64,000 nt of DNA from Streptococcus pasteurianus (lineage in GTDB: Bacteria > Bacillota > Bacilli > Lactobacillales > Streptococcaceae). The position numbers and the translations under genes were made by a program. The number at the start of each line of letters is the position of its first letter. The first letter of the stretch is position 1. This document shows positions 17,922 through 25,071 of the stretch, one piece after another. The notes under the pieces are model-generated. The model made no database searches and was not told where the DNA came from. It saw only the letters and a list, made by a program, of their open reading frames with translations. The stretch covers positions 154,501 to 218,500 of the forward strand of contig NZ_CP039457.1 in assembly GCF_004843545.1 (NCBI RefSeq), given 5' to 3'.

Positions 17922-17947
17922 TTTTTAAAAGTTTGAACTTTTAAAAA
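17922..17947. repeat. Perfect 26-base palindrome
   Basis: TTTTTAAAAGTT (17922-17933) and AACTTTTAAAAA (17936-17947) are perfect complements around TG. The palindrome sits between the cre-like box and the promoter of the PTS EIIB gene. It may be an operator or a terminator-like element upstream of the transcript. Confidence 0.7.
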
Positions 17948-17954
17948 TAAAAGA

Positions 17955-17984
17955 CTATACATTTTAAGATATATATGATATACT
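17955..17984 (+). promoter_or_regulatory. Promoter and candidate GntR site before the PTS EIIB gene
   Basis: The -10 TATACT (17979-17984) with a TGA extension and the -35 TATACA (17956-17961) are 17 bases apart. The CTATAC half-site (17955-17960) overlaps the -35. It recurs as CTAGAC at the -35 of the EIIC gene (20689) and as a full CTATACAAGTATAG palindrome before the GntR gene (22051). Confidence 0.65.
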
Positions 17985-18059
17985 TTTAACAAAGATGTTG
18001 GGGAGCGTAAAACATCTTAAACAATTATTTTATATTCTATTCTAAAAGGGAGAATGATT

Positions 18060-18374
18060 ATGTCAAAAGCATTGATTATCTGTGTAGCTGGAATGTCATC
18101 ATCACTAATGGCCCAAAAAACAACAGACTTTTTCGAAAAACAAGGTAAAGACATCACTGTAGAAGCTATCAGCTCTAACGAAGGTGAACAAGTTATTACT
18201 GATGCAACCTACGATTTGTATCTAGTTAGCCCACAAGCTGGTATGTATTATAACCAATTTGCAGCTGCTGGTGAAAAATCAGGTCGTCCAGTTGTTAAAG
18301 TTCCACCACAAGCTTATGTTCCAATCCCAATGGGTGTTGAGAAAATGGCTAATCTTATCGTAGAAAACATTTAA
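18060..18374 (+). CDS. PTS lactose/cellobiose-family EIIB subunit
   Basis: The 104-residue cytoplasmic phosphocarrier has the active-site loop CVAGMSSSLM, with the phosphorylated Cys at residue 8. It passes phosphate from EIIA to the incoming beta-glucoside. The ATG at 18060 is 7 bases after GGGAG; an ATG two codons earlier is too close to the site. The EIIA gene follows directly. The EIIC partner is at 20756, beyond a divergent GH1 gene. Confidence 0.9.
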   Translation: MSKALIICVAGMSSSLMAQKTTDFFEKQGKDITVEAISSNEGEQVITDATYDLYLVSPQAGMYYNQFAAAGEKSGRPVVKVPPQAYVPIPMGVEKMANLIVENI

Positions 18375-18390
18375 TGAGGTGTTGTTAGAG

Positions 18391-18711
18391 ATGACTGAAG
18401 AAGAATTGCAACTTGCTGCTTTTGAAATTATCTTGCACAGCGGTAACGCCCGCACTTCTGTTCACGAAGCATTTGCTAAAATGAAAGAAGGCAAATATGA
18501 CGAAGCAAAAGAAAAACTAGATGCTGCTGATGCAGAACTTTTGGGAGCACATCATGCTCAGACTGATTTGTTACAGAAATATGCAAGCGGTACCGAAGTT
18601 AAAATCGAGATTATTATGGTTCACGCACAAGATCATTTGATGACTACAATGACTTTGAAAGAAGTTGCGGTGGAAATGATCACATTGTACCAACGACTCG
18701 ATGAAAAATAA
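18391..18711 (+). CDS. PTS lactose/cellobiose-family EIIA subunit
   Basis: The 106-residue all-helical EIIA protein has the phospho-His motif MVHAQDHLMTT near residue 78. It starts MTEEELQLAAFEIILHSGNA. The ATG at 18391 uses GAGGTG, 9 bases upstream; a GTG 12 bases earlier is an alternative. It forms an operon with EIIB and ends at a tandem terminator pair. Compare LacF at 49307, a paralogue. Confidence 0.9.
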   Translation: MTEEELQLAAFEIILHSGNARTSVHEAFAKMKEGKYDEAKEKLDAADAELLGAHHAQTDLLQKYASGTEVKIEIIMVHAQDHLMTTMTLKEVAVEMITLYQRLDEK

Positions 18712-18714
18712 GGA

Positions 18715-18741
18715 AAAAAACAGTCCATCGGACTGTTTTTT
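18715..18741 (+). terminator. Terminator 1 after the EIIB-EIIA operon
   Basis: ACAGTCC (18720-18726) pairs with GGACTGT (18730-18736) around ATC. A-runs and T-runs on the two sides extend the stem. Confidence 0.85.
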
Positions 18742-18769
18742 CACGAGCCTAGAAACTAACAAGCGAGTC
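18741..18769 (+). repeat. Intergenic repeat, copy 1
   Basis: This 29-base segment, starting TCACGAGCCTAGAAAC, matches 24048-24076 at 24 of 29 positions. In both places it directly follows an AGTCC/GGACT-like hairpin. It is a candidate dispersed repeat of this genome. Confidence 0.6.
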
Positions 18770-18791
18770 AAGTCCATCGGACTGTTTTTTT
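18770..18791 (+). terminator. Terminator 2, duplicate of the first
   Basis: AGTCCATCGGACTGTTTTTT (18771-18790) repeats the core of the preceding terminator exactly, but lacks its upstream A-run, so its stem is shorter. Confidence 0.65.
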
Positions 18792-19205
18792 CATTGTCTA
18801 ACCCTTGTACACCCAACACAATTTATTTTATCGTTTGAAACACGAGAACAATTTAATCATCCAAAAAGAAGGTAGAAAGTCTTCTTTTTGGATATTTCTC
18901 TGTTCAGTCTTAGGCTATAACAACATCAAATAATTTATACTCGCTGTTCCTTGTCAATATTCTCAAAATCAAGCAAGCTTAGTAAAATTTGAAGTTTGTT
19001 TTTGAAAAAATAAATTTGGCTACGCTTATAAAAAATTTGTGTATAGCAAATCCCTCTCCTATGCAGAAGAGGGGTGGAATCTAGTAAATAGTTTTAAATG
19101 GATAAAAAGAATTTGTTAAGTTAATTTTCATTGGCTGGGTGAAAATCATGAAGTAGAAATTTATTAGGAGTATTTGAAATCAAATAATATTAGAATATTA
19201 AATGA
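18792..19205. other. Gene-free stretch with one strong hairpin
   Basis: No coding frame is seen. ATCCAAAAAGAAG (18859-18871) pairs perfectly with CTTCTTTTTGGAT (18881-18893). Lying 3' to the minus-strand GH1 gene, it may end that transcript although the U-tract is poor. The rest, about 18900-19200, is AT-rich with nothing I can name. Confidence 0.5.
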
Positions 19206-20606
19206 TTATTCTTCAAATCCATTATCAACAGTAACGTGTTTAAACCATTCGCCAGATTTTTTAATGGTCTTAATTTGTGTGTGAATATTGTTTGAAATAA
19301 ATCCATAACGGTTGCGGTAAGCATTCATCCAAGACCAGCAATCGATTGGTGTCCAGAGGTGATAACCGAAACAGTTTGAACCTTCTTCGATTCCTCGGTG
19401 GAGACAAGCGAGGTGTTCTTTGATGAAGTCAATACGATAATCATCTTGAACTTGTCCGCTTTCGTCCATGAAGCGTTCTTCACGAGAAACACCCATACCA
19501 TTTTCAGAAACAAACCAAGGGATGTTTTTGTAGTTGTCGCGAATGTTGATGGCAATATCGTAAATAGCTTCTGGGAAGATTTCCCAGCCTTTATCAATAT
19601 TCATGCGACGACCAGGCATGTTGTACTCGTCATAGTAACGACTTGGCAACCAAGCACCGACAGAGTTAGGCGCGATGTCTGGAGCTTTCACACGATTTGG
19701 ATGGTAGAAGTTAACACCCAAGAAATCAACAGTGTTGTTTTTGAAGATTTCAGCATCTTCAGGTTCTGTTTGCCAGATAACACCATCTTTTTCTAATACA
19801 GCTTCTAATTCTTCTGGGAAATGTCCGTTGATAGCTGGTTCAAGGAACATTTTGTTGTTCCAAAGTTCAGCAAAGTGTGCTGCCGCTTGGTCATCTTCAG
19901 AATCAGAGGCGGCGTAAGTTGGTGTTAAGTTCAAAATAGTACCAATGCGCCCCCCATCTTTGTCTAAGCCAAGTTCTCGGAATTTAGCGATAGCTTTTGC
20001 GGAAGCAATATTCAAGTTATACGCAACTTGAACTGCCTTCTTACCATCGACTAATTTTGGATAATGGAATTGGTAAAGATATTCACCGTCAACAACAACC
20101 ATTGGTTCATTGTGTGTTGCCCAATCTTTAACGCGGTCACCGAATGCTTTGAAAGCTTGTTCAGCAAATCCAACGTAAAGATCAACAACATGGCGTGATT
20201 CCCAACCACCATATTTATGATAAAGTTCAACAGGTAAATCGAAATGGTGAAGGTTCATGATTGGACGAATACCATTTTCGATGAAGCAATCAATAACGTT
20301 ATTATAGAAATCTACTGCATCCTGGTTGACAGTATTTGTTTCAAGGTCATCAATAAGACGTGTCCATTGAATAGAAGTACGAACACTATTGAGTCCTACT
20401 TTTTTCATCAATGCAATATCTTCTTTATAACTGTTATAGAAGTTAGAGGCTGTGTCAGGCCCTACTTGATCATAAAAAGTTTCAGGTTCAATTTCATACC
20501 AATAGTCAAACATATTAGCGTGTTTCTTATCGAAACGCCCTTCGCTTTGAGGACCAGATGTAGCAGCGCCCCACCAAAAGTTTTCTGGGAATGTGTAAGT
20601 TGCCAT
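19206..20606 (-). CDS. Glycoside hydrolase family 1, probable 6-phospho-beta-glucosidase
   Basis: The 466-residue (beta/alpha)8 enzyme has the GH1 acid/base Glu in WATHNEPM (near residue 167) and the nucleophile in WFVSENGMG (near residue 366). The N-terminal FPENFWWGAATSGPQSEG is typical of GH1. With a lactose/cellobiose PTS on both sides, the likely substrate is a 6-phospho-beta-glucoside released by that PTS. It is only distantly similar to LacG in this window. It is divergently transcribed from the EIIC gene, with a shared 150-base regulatory region. Confidence 0.85.
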   Translation of the reverse strand: MATYTFPENFWWGAATSGPQSEGRFDKKHANMFDYWYEIEPETFYDQVGPDTASNFYNSYKEDIALMKKVGLNSVRTSIQWTRLIDDLETNTVNQDAVDFYNNVIDCFIENGIRPIMNLHHFDLPVELYHKYGGWESRHVVDLYVGFAEQAFKAFGDRVKDWATHNEPMVVVDGEYLYQFHYPKLVDGKKAVQVAYNLNIASAKAIAKFRELGLDKDGGRIGTILNLTPTYAASDSEDDQAAAHFAELWNNKMFLEPAINGHFPEELEAVLEKDGVIWQTEPEDAEIFKNNTVDFLGVNFYHPNRVKAPDIAPNSVGAWLPSRYYDEYNMPGRRMNIDKGWEIFPEAIYDIAINIRDNYKNIPWFVSENGMGVSREERFMDESGQVQDDYRIDFIKEHLACLHRGIEEGSNCFGYHLWTPIDCWSWMNAYRNRYGFISNNIHTQIKTIKKSGEWFKHVTVDNGFEE

Positions 20607-20642
20607 TAGATTCTCCTTAAAATATTTTCATTTACAAATATA

Positions 20643-20718
20643 ATTATACACCTTTTAAATAAAAAGACAATATTTTTTATAAAAAAGACTAGACATTTAA
20701 TGATAAATAATATATAGT
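20643..20718. promoter_or_regulatory. Divergent promoter region between the GH1 and EIIC genes
   Basis: Minus strand: TATAAT (20648-20643) with a TTGTCT -35 (20670-20665) drives the GH1 gene. Plus strand: TAGACA (20690-20695) and TATAGT (20713-20718) with a 17-base spacer drive EIIC. AAAAAGAC occurs beside both -35 boxes, and CTAGAC (20689-20694) resembles the CTATAC half-site of the local GntR operator. This fits joint control of both directions. Confidence 0.65.
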
Positions 20719-20755
20719 TATAGTGTAAAAACAATTAATGGAAAGAGGAGTATTT

Positions 20756-22024
20756 ATGAACAAGTTTCTAGATGCTATCAGTGACAAACTTTTGCCTTTG
20801 GCAAACAAGTTAGGTTCTAACCGTTACCTAGCTATTTTACGAGATGCCTTCATGTTGGCGTTTCCATTGACTATGTTTGGTTCAATTGTCGTGGTTATTT
20901 GTAACCTTCCTTTTTTAAGCGATGATTTGAAATCGCTTTTGTCTGAACTTTTTGGTAGTGCACAAAGTGCAACAATGTCTATTATGACAGTATTTGTTAC
21001 TTGGGGGATTGGTTATTATCTATCAAAATCTTATGATGAAGATGGTATTTTCGGTGGCGCCATTTCATTTGTAAGCTTCCTCCTATTGACACCATTCTTT
21101 ACAACTACTGACAGTGGTGAACAAGTTTCAAATATTTTGAGCCTTGATCGTCTTGGTGCCAAAGGGATGTTCCTTGGTATGATCGTATCTTTCATTGCAA
21201 CAGAAATTTACTGCCGTATCAGTAAAAAAGGTTGGCAAATTAAAATGCCAGACAGTGTTCCACCTGCAGTTGCTAAATCATTCGCAGCGCTTATCCCAGC
21301 TATTTTGACATTATCAATTTTTACAGCTCTTAATGCTATTGTAACAGTTGGTTTCAATACAAACCTTCATGATGTTATCTATAATGTCATCCAAATGCCT
21401 TTAGTGGGTCTAGGAAGTAGTATTTGGGCAACATTGATCGCAATCTTCTTTATCCAATTTCTATGGTTCTTTGGACTTCACGGACAAATCCTTGTTAACT
21501 CAGTAATGGATCCAATCTGGAATACATTGATGTACGACAACTTGGATGCTTATAAAGCTGGTGAACATATTCCACACATTATTTCTAAACCATTCATGGA
21601 AACATTTACTGTTGGTTTAGGTGGATCAGGTATGACTTTGGCAGTTGTTATCCTTATGGCATTTGTTATGAAGAAAAGACAATATCGTGATGTTGGCCGT
21701 TTGGCATTAGGTGCTGGTATCTTCAACGTTAACGAACCTGTTATCTTCGGTTTGCCAATTGTGTTGAATGCTACAATTCTTATTCCTTGGGTAATTTCAC
21801 CAATCATCGTTACAGCGCTTAACTATTTCGTAATGGCAATTGGTCTTGTACCTGCTCCAACAGGTGTATCAGTGCCTTGGACTGTACCAGTATTCTTTAG
21901 TGGTATGATTGCTACAAACTCACTTGCAGGTGGACTTCTTCAAATCGTTGACTGTCTCATCGTCGGATTTATTTGGTATCCATTCTTACGTATGCTAGAC
22001 AAACAACCTGATTCTGCGTTATAA
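20756..22024 (+). CDS. PTS lactose/cellobiose-family EIIC permease
   Basis: The 422-residue integral membrane subunit forms the sugar channel of the beta-glucoside PTS. It starts MNKFLDAISDKLLPLANKLGSN and has about ten hydrophobic segments. Conserved features are FFGLHGQILVNSVMDPIW near residue 240 and the FNVNEPVIFGLPIVLN signature near residue 322. The ATG at 20756 follows GAGGAG; a slightly longer frame from 20738 is unlikely. EIIA and EIIB are encoded at 18060-18711. The GntR regulator follows 52 bases later. Confidence 0.92.
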   Translation: MNKFLDAISDKLLPLANKLGSNRYLAILRDAFMLAFPLTMFGSIVVVICNLPFLSDDLKSLLSELFGSAQSATMSIMTVFVTWGIGYYLSKSYDEDGIFGGAISFVSFLLLTPFFTTTDSGEQVSNILSLDRLGAKGMFLGMIVSFIATEIYCRISKKGWQIKMPDSVPPAVAKSFAALIPAILTLSIFTALNAIVTVGFNTNLHDVIYNVIQMPLVGLGSSIWATLIAIFFIQFLWFFGLHGQILVNSVMDPIWNTLMYDNLDAYKAGEHIPHIISKPFMETFTVGLGGSGMTLAVVILMAFVMKKRQYRDVGRLALGAGIFNVNEPVIFGLPIVLNATILIPWVISPIIVTALNYFVMAIGLVPAPTGVSVPWTVPVFFSGMIATNSLAGGLLQIVDCLIVGFIWYPFLRMLDKQPDSAL

Positions 22025-22050
22025 TAGAACTATAGTTTAAAAAAATTAGT

Positions 22051-22064
22051 CTATACAAGTATAG
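22051..22064 (+). promoter_or_regulatory. Palindromic operator before the GntR gene
   Basis: CTATAC-AA-GTATAG is a perfect 14-base palindrome 12 bases before the GntR start codon. It is the likely autoregulatory site; half-sites recur in the two PTS promoters of this locus. Confidence 0.65.
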
Positions 22065-22076
22065 TAGGAGCGATCT

Positions 22077-22802
22077 ATGTCAAAATATGAAGAGATTGCA
22101 AGTATTATTCGAACGAGGATTTCAGACGGTACTTATCCAATTGATTCAATGCTACCGATTCAATCGGACTTAGCAAAAGAATTTGGGGTAAGCCGTATGA
22201 CAATCAAAAAGGCTATTGAGATGTTAACCATCGAAGGTTTGGTCCTTTCAAAACAAGGAAATGGAACAAAGGTTTTAAATTCTTCGTTTTGGGATAAGGA
22301 GGACTCAAAATTCCGTTTGAACAATTATAATGGGTTGAGCTATGATATGAAAGACGACCCTCGGAAATTGACAAGTAAAATCATTGAATTTACTGTCGAA
22401 TTTCCAGATGCTAAAATAGCAGAGCGGCTCCAAGTTGATTCAGCAACACCTGTTTACAAAATTATCCGACTTCGTTTATTAGACGGTAAACCCTATGCTT
22501 TGGAACACACTCATATGTCTTGCGATTTAACACCTGGTTTGGATGATGATATCTTATTAACATCTGTTTATGATTACCTTTGGCATCAACTCGGTCTCAA
22601 ATTTGCAGGTTCCTACCGACATATCACGGCTGAAAAGCCAGATCATTATGACAAAGATTATTTAGCCTGCAAAGATGATGATCCCATTTTGCAAGTCGAA
22701 CAAGTTGTTTACTTGGAAAATGGGAGACCGATTGAATACTCTCGTAGTAGAAATCGTTTCGATACTAGAGGTTATTCATTATTGGATGTTAAGAACATTT
22801 AA
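22077..22802 (+). CDS. GntR-family regulator with UTRA domain
   Basis: The 241-residue protein has an N-terminal winged helix (IRTRISDGTYPIDSMLPIQS, then EFGVSRMTIKKAIEMLTIEG) and a C-terminal UTRA effector domain (from about residue 85) that binds sugar phosphates in this family. It ends the beta-glucoside PTS cluster and probably controls it through CTATAC-type sites. It is a paralogue of the regulator at 31111. A terminator lies right after the stop codon. Confidence 0.88.
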   Translation: MSKYEEIASIIRTRISDGTYPIDSMLPIQSDLAKEFGVSRMTIKKAIEMLTIEGLVLSKQGNGTKVLNSSFWDKEDSKFRLNNYNGLSYDMKDDPRKLTSKIIEFTVEFPDAKIAERLQVDSATPVYKIIRLRLLDGKPYALEHTHMSCDLTPGLDDDILLTSVYDYLWHQLGLKFAGSYRHITAEKPDHYDKDYLACKDDDPILQVEQVVYLENGRPIEYSRSRNRFDTRGYSLLDVKNI

Positions 22803-22804
22803 CT

Positions 22805-22834
22805 AAGAAACCCAAAAATGCTTTGGGTTTCTTC
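22805..22834 (+). terminator. Rho-independent terminator after the GntR gene
   Basis: AAGAAACCCAAA pairs with TTTGGGTTTCTT around a short loop (22805-22832). Confidence 0.8.
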
Positions 22835-22876
22835 TTGGTGAACAAGCATATTTTGCTTGAAGGAAAGGAAAATTTT

Positions 22877-23827
22877 ATGGCAGAACCATTATTTCTAAAG
22901 TCACAAATGCATGATAAAATCTGGGGGGGAACTAAACTTCGTGATGAGTTTGGTTATGACATTCCAACAGAAACAACTGGTGAATACTGGGCAATTTCAG
23001 CTCATCCAAACGGTGTTTCAATCGTAGATAATGGTACTTATAAAGGTGAAGGTCTAGATAAACTTTATCGTGAACACAAAGAACTTTTTGGCAATCCAAA
23101 ATCTGAAGTCTTTCCATTATTGACAAAAATTCTTGATGCCAATGATTGGCTTAGTGTACAAGTTCACCCAGATGATGCTTACGCTCTTGAACATGAAGGC
23201 GAACTTGGTAAAACTGAGTGCTGGTATGTTATTGCTGCGGATGAAGATTCTGAAATTATTTACGGACACAATGCCAAATCAAAAGAAGAGCTTCGTCAAT
23301 TGATTGAAGCTGGGAAATGGGATGATTTGTTAACAAAAATCCCTGTAAAAGCTGGGGATTTCTTCTACGTACCAAGTGGTACAATGCACGCTATTGGTAA
23401 AGGCATCTTAATTTTAGAAACACAACAATCAAGTGATACAACTTACCGTGTTTATGATTTTGACCGCCGTGATGCACAAGGCAATCTTCGTGACTTACAC
23501 ATTGAGCAATCAATTGATGTTTTAACAATTGGTGAACCTGCTAACAGTACACCTGTAACGATTGATGTTGACAACTTGAGTTCAAGCCTTTTGGTTTCAA
23601 ATGAATTCTTTGCTGTTTATAAATGGGTGGTATCTGGTGTCGTTAATCTTACACAAACAGCACCATACTTGTTGGTAAGTGTTCTTTCAGGTCAAGGTAG
23701 CTTGAATATTGATAACCGTGTTTATAACATCAAAAAAGGTGACCACTTTATCCTTCCGAATGATGTTAAATCATGGGAATTTGATGGCGAGCTAGAAATT
23801 ATTGCTAGTCACGCAAACGAAAAATAA
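22877..23827 (+). CDS. manA: Mannose-6-phosphate isomerase, class I
   Basis: The 316-residue cupin enzyme interconverts mannose-6-phosphate and fructose-6-phosphate. Zinc-site and signature motifs are SVQVHPDD (near residue 95), GKTECWYV (near residue 113), and FYVPSGTMHAIGKGILILET leading into QQSSDTTYRVYDFDR (residues 165-200). The ATG at 22877 follows AGGAAAGGA; an in-frame extension to 22823 has no ribosome binding site and overlaps the preceding terminator. It lies between the beta-glucoside PTS and the alpha-galactoside locus with terminators on both sides. Confidence 0.95.
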   Translation: MAEPLFLKSQMHDKIWGGTKLRDEFGYDIPTETTGEYWAISAHPNGVSIVDNGTYKGEGLDKLYREHKELFGNPKSEVFPLLTKILDANDWLSVQVHPDDAYALEHEGELGKTECWYVIAADEDSEIIYGHNAKSKEELRQLIEAGKWDDLLTKIPVKAGDFFYVPSGTMHAIGKGILILETQQSSDTTYRVYDFDRRDAQGNLRDLHIEQSIDVLTIGEPANSTPVTIDVDNLSSSLLVSNEFFAVYKWVVSGVVNLTQTAPYLLVSVLSGQGSLNIDNRVYNIKKGDHFILPNDVKSWEFDGELEIIASHANEK

Positions 23828-23853
23828 TTATTGTTCATAAATATGATTGAAAC

Positions 23854-23887
23854 AAAGGGTTCTGGAGTGATTCCAGAACTCTTTTGT
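23854..23887 (+). terminator. Rho-independent terminator after manA
   Basis: AAAGGGTTCTGGA (23854-23866) pairs with TCCAGAACTCTTT, followed by T's. Confidence 0.85.
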
Positions 23888-24047
23888 TATATTCTCACCT
23901 AGAAATAAATTCCGGTTTTAACTAGAACCATGTTATTGAGCAGTAGAATGATTTGCCGACAATTTAAATTGTTTTCGTTTTTAAAATGATGATATTGATA
24001 AATTGTGTTGGGGGTAATTGTTAGACAGTCTCCACTGGATACTTTAT
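23888..24047. other. Gene-free stretch after manA
   Basis: No coding frame or RNA gene is recognised in these 160 bases, which open a 440-base gene-free interval. GACAGTCTCCACTGGATACT (24024-24043) looks like a decayed version of the AGTCC-ATC-GGACT terminators at 18715-18791. It is followed by the shared 29-base repeat. Confidence 0.5.
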
Positions 24048-24076
24048 TCATGAGCCTAAAAAGTAAAAAGCGAATC
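24048..24076 (+). repeat. Intergenic repeat, copy 2
   Basis: This 29-base segment, starting TCATGAGCCTAAAAAG, matches 18741-18769 at 24 of 29 positions and again directly follows an AGTC...GGAxACT hairpin-like stretch. Confidence 0.6.
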
Positions 24077-24079
24077 GGT

Positions 24080-24268
24080 AATTTCGAAGAAATTCGATTT
24101 CTCAGTAAGTCTTAATTTCTTGTTTCTGACCTAAAGTGGTCTATTCCCAGACCATTTTGTGATACTTACTTCGTAAGCTTTATTTCCCGATTATAAAGGC
24201 TTCCCCGAACCTTTATAACCAACCCATACATGGCTCGAAAGATTTGGGGAAGCTTTCGAGGTGGGAAA
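24080..24268. other. Hairpin-dense segment with complementary loops (candidate structured RNA)
   Basis: Five inverted repeats follow each other. AATTTC/GAAATT is at 24080-24094, TGGTCT/AGACCA at 24137-24154 and CTTAC/GTAAG at 24165-24177. TTATAAAGG/CCTTTATAA is at 24191-24218 and CTCGAAAG/CTTTCGAG at 24234-24260. The loops of the last two contain CTTCCCC (24200-24206) and GGGGAAG (24246-24252), exact complements, so a kissing complex or alternative long hairpin is possible. TTTCCC (24183) and GGGAAA (24263) enclose both. There is no coding frame. The transcribed strand is unknown. Confidence 0.55.
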
Positions 24269-24329
24269 TGGAGTCAAGTGCAGCTTGATGTCAAAAGAGG
24301 GTTGTAAAAGCTTATTAGAACCCACTCAA

Positions 24330-24680
24330 CTACTGCATCTTGTAAATAATAACTATATAAACAAAGAAGCTGGGTACTTTTATCCTAGTCTCATTATTAT
24401 TCAGTTTCTTGGTGTATAAGCGACCTGCTTTTTTGTAATGTGTTAAGCGTGTGAGTTGATTTGTTTCCTCTGGTGTTAGGCTAGCGTAAGACATGATGAT
24501 GACGTGGTCACCACTGTCATCATTAGAGTTTGCTGCAACGTCAAGAGCTTTACCACTATGTTTTGTGGTAACTTTGGAAGTATTTCCTGACATGATTTCG
24601 TCAGCTTTTACCCCTTGAGCTGATGCGAGACCGGCAACGACAGTTAGGGGCGCTAAAAATCCAACTAATGCTTTTTTCAT
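24330..24680 (-). CDS. Small secreted protein of unknown function
   Basis: The 116-residue frame has a convincing signal peptide (MKKALVGFLAPLTVVAGLAS, then AQGVKA-DE) with cleavage near residue 27. The mature part contains HSGKALDVAANSNDDSGDH, loosely like the start of a ricin-type lectin repeat, but no further repeat follows. The C-terminal tail (PSFFVYIVIIYKM) is hydrophobic and atypical, suggesting a truncated or frameshifted end. The ATG at 24680 has GGGAGGAG upstream. It is divergent from the sugar-binding protein gene at 25072. Confidence 0.55.
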   Translation of the reverse strand: MKKALVGFLAPLTVVAGLASAQGVKADEIMSGNTSKVTTKHSGKALDVAANSNDDSGDHVIIMSYASLTPEETNQLTRLTHYKKAGRLYTKKLNNNETRIKVPSFFVYIVIIYKMQ

Positions 24681-24990
24681 AATGTTTTTTCTCCTCCCAA
24701 GAAAAGCGTTAGGACATAATGTCATCTCTGAATGTTATGAAATAATGTTTTTCAGAAAAAAGCCTCCTCCTTTACAAACTACTAGTAGATGTGTACAAAA
24801 ATAATACAAAACTTTTAGGATGTGTTTCTAAAATGATTATAATACAATGTCTTAAAAGTATATATAAAATCAAAATAAATTTGAATTTTTAAAAATTATA
24901 TAAGCCTTTTGTTATGTCACATAATGTAAAGAAACCAAGTTGCCCCTCGGTCAACTTATTGCAATAAAATAAAGCACAAAATATTTTCAA

Positions 24991-25008
24991 CAAAAGTATA
25001 TACTTTTG
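24991..25008 (+). promoter_or_regulatory. 18-base palindromic operator of the alpha-galactoside locus
   Basis: CAAAAGTAT-ATACTTTTG is a perfect palindrome located where the -35 box of the binding-protein promoter should be (about 24999-25004). The AGTATATACT core resembles GntR/UTRA-type operators. The GntR protein encoded at 31111 is the obvious candidate to bind it. Confidence 0.7.
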
Positions 25009-25018
25009 TGACATAAAG

Positions 25019-25040
25019 TGTTATACTGTAAGCGTAAACA
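25019..25040 (+). promoter_or_regulatory. Extended -10 promoter and cre box of the alpha-galactoside locus
   Basis: TGT-TATACT (25019-25027) is an extended -10. TGTAAGCGTAAACA (25027-25040) matches the cre consensus at 13 of 14 positions and covers the start site, predicting CcpA repression. Confidence 0.75.
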
Positions 25041-25071
25041 AAAAAGAAGTTAAAATTAGGAGGAAGAACCT

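Larger units (their letters stand above)
24681..25071. other. Divergent regulatory region of 391 bases
   Basis: There is no gene in this stretch. ACATAATGT occurs at 24714-24722 (inside palindrome GACATAATGTC) and at 24919-24927, and TTATGT-C-ACATAA is a palindrome at 24912-24924. CTACTAGTAG lies near 24780. AAAAGTATATATAAAAT near 24854 resembles half of the palindrome at 24991-25008. The plus-strand promoter and cre box lie at its right end. Confidence 0.55.
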
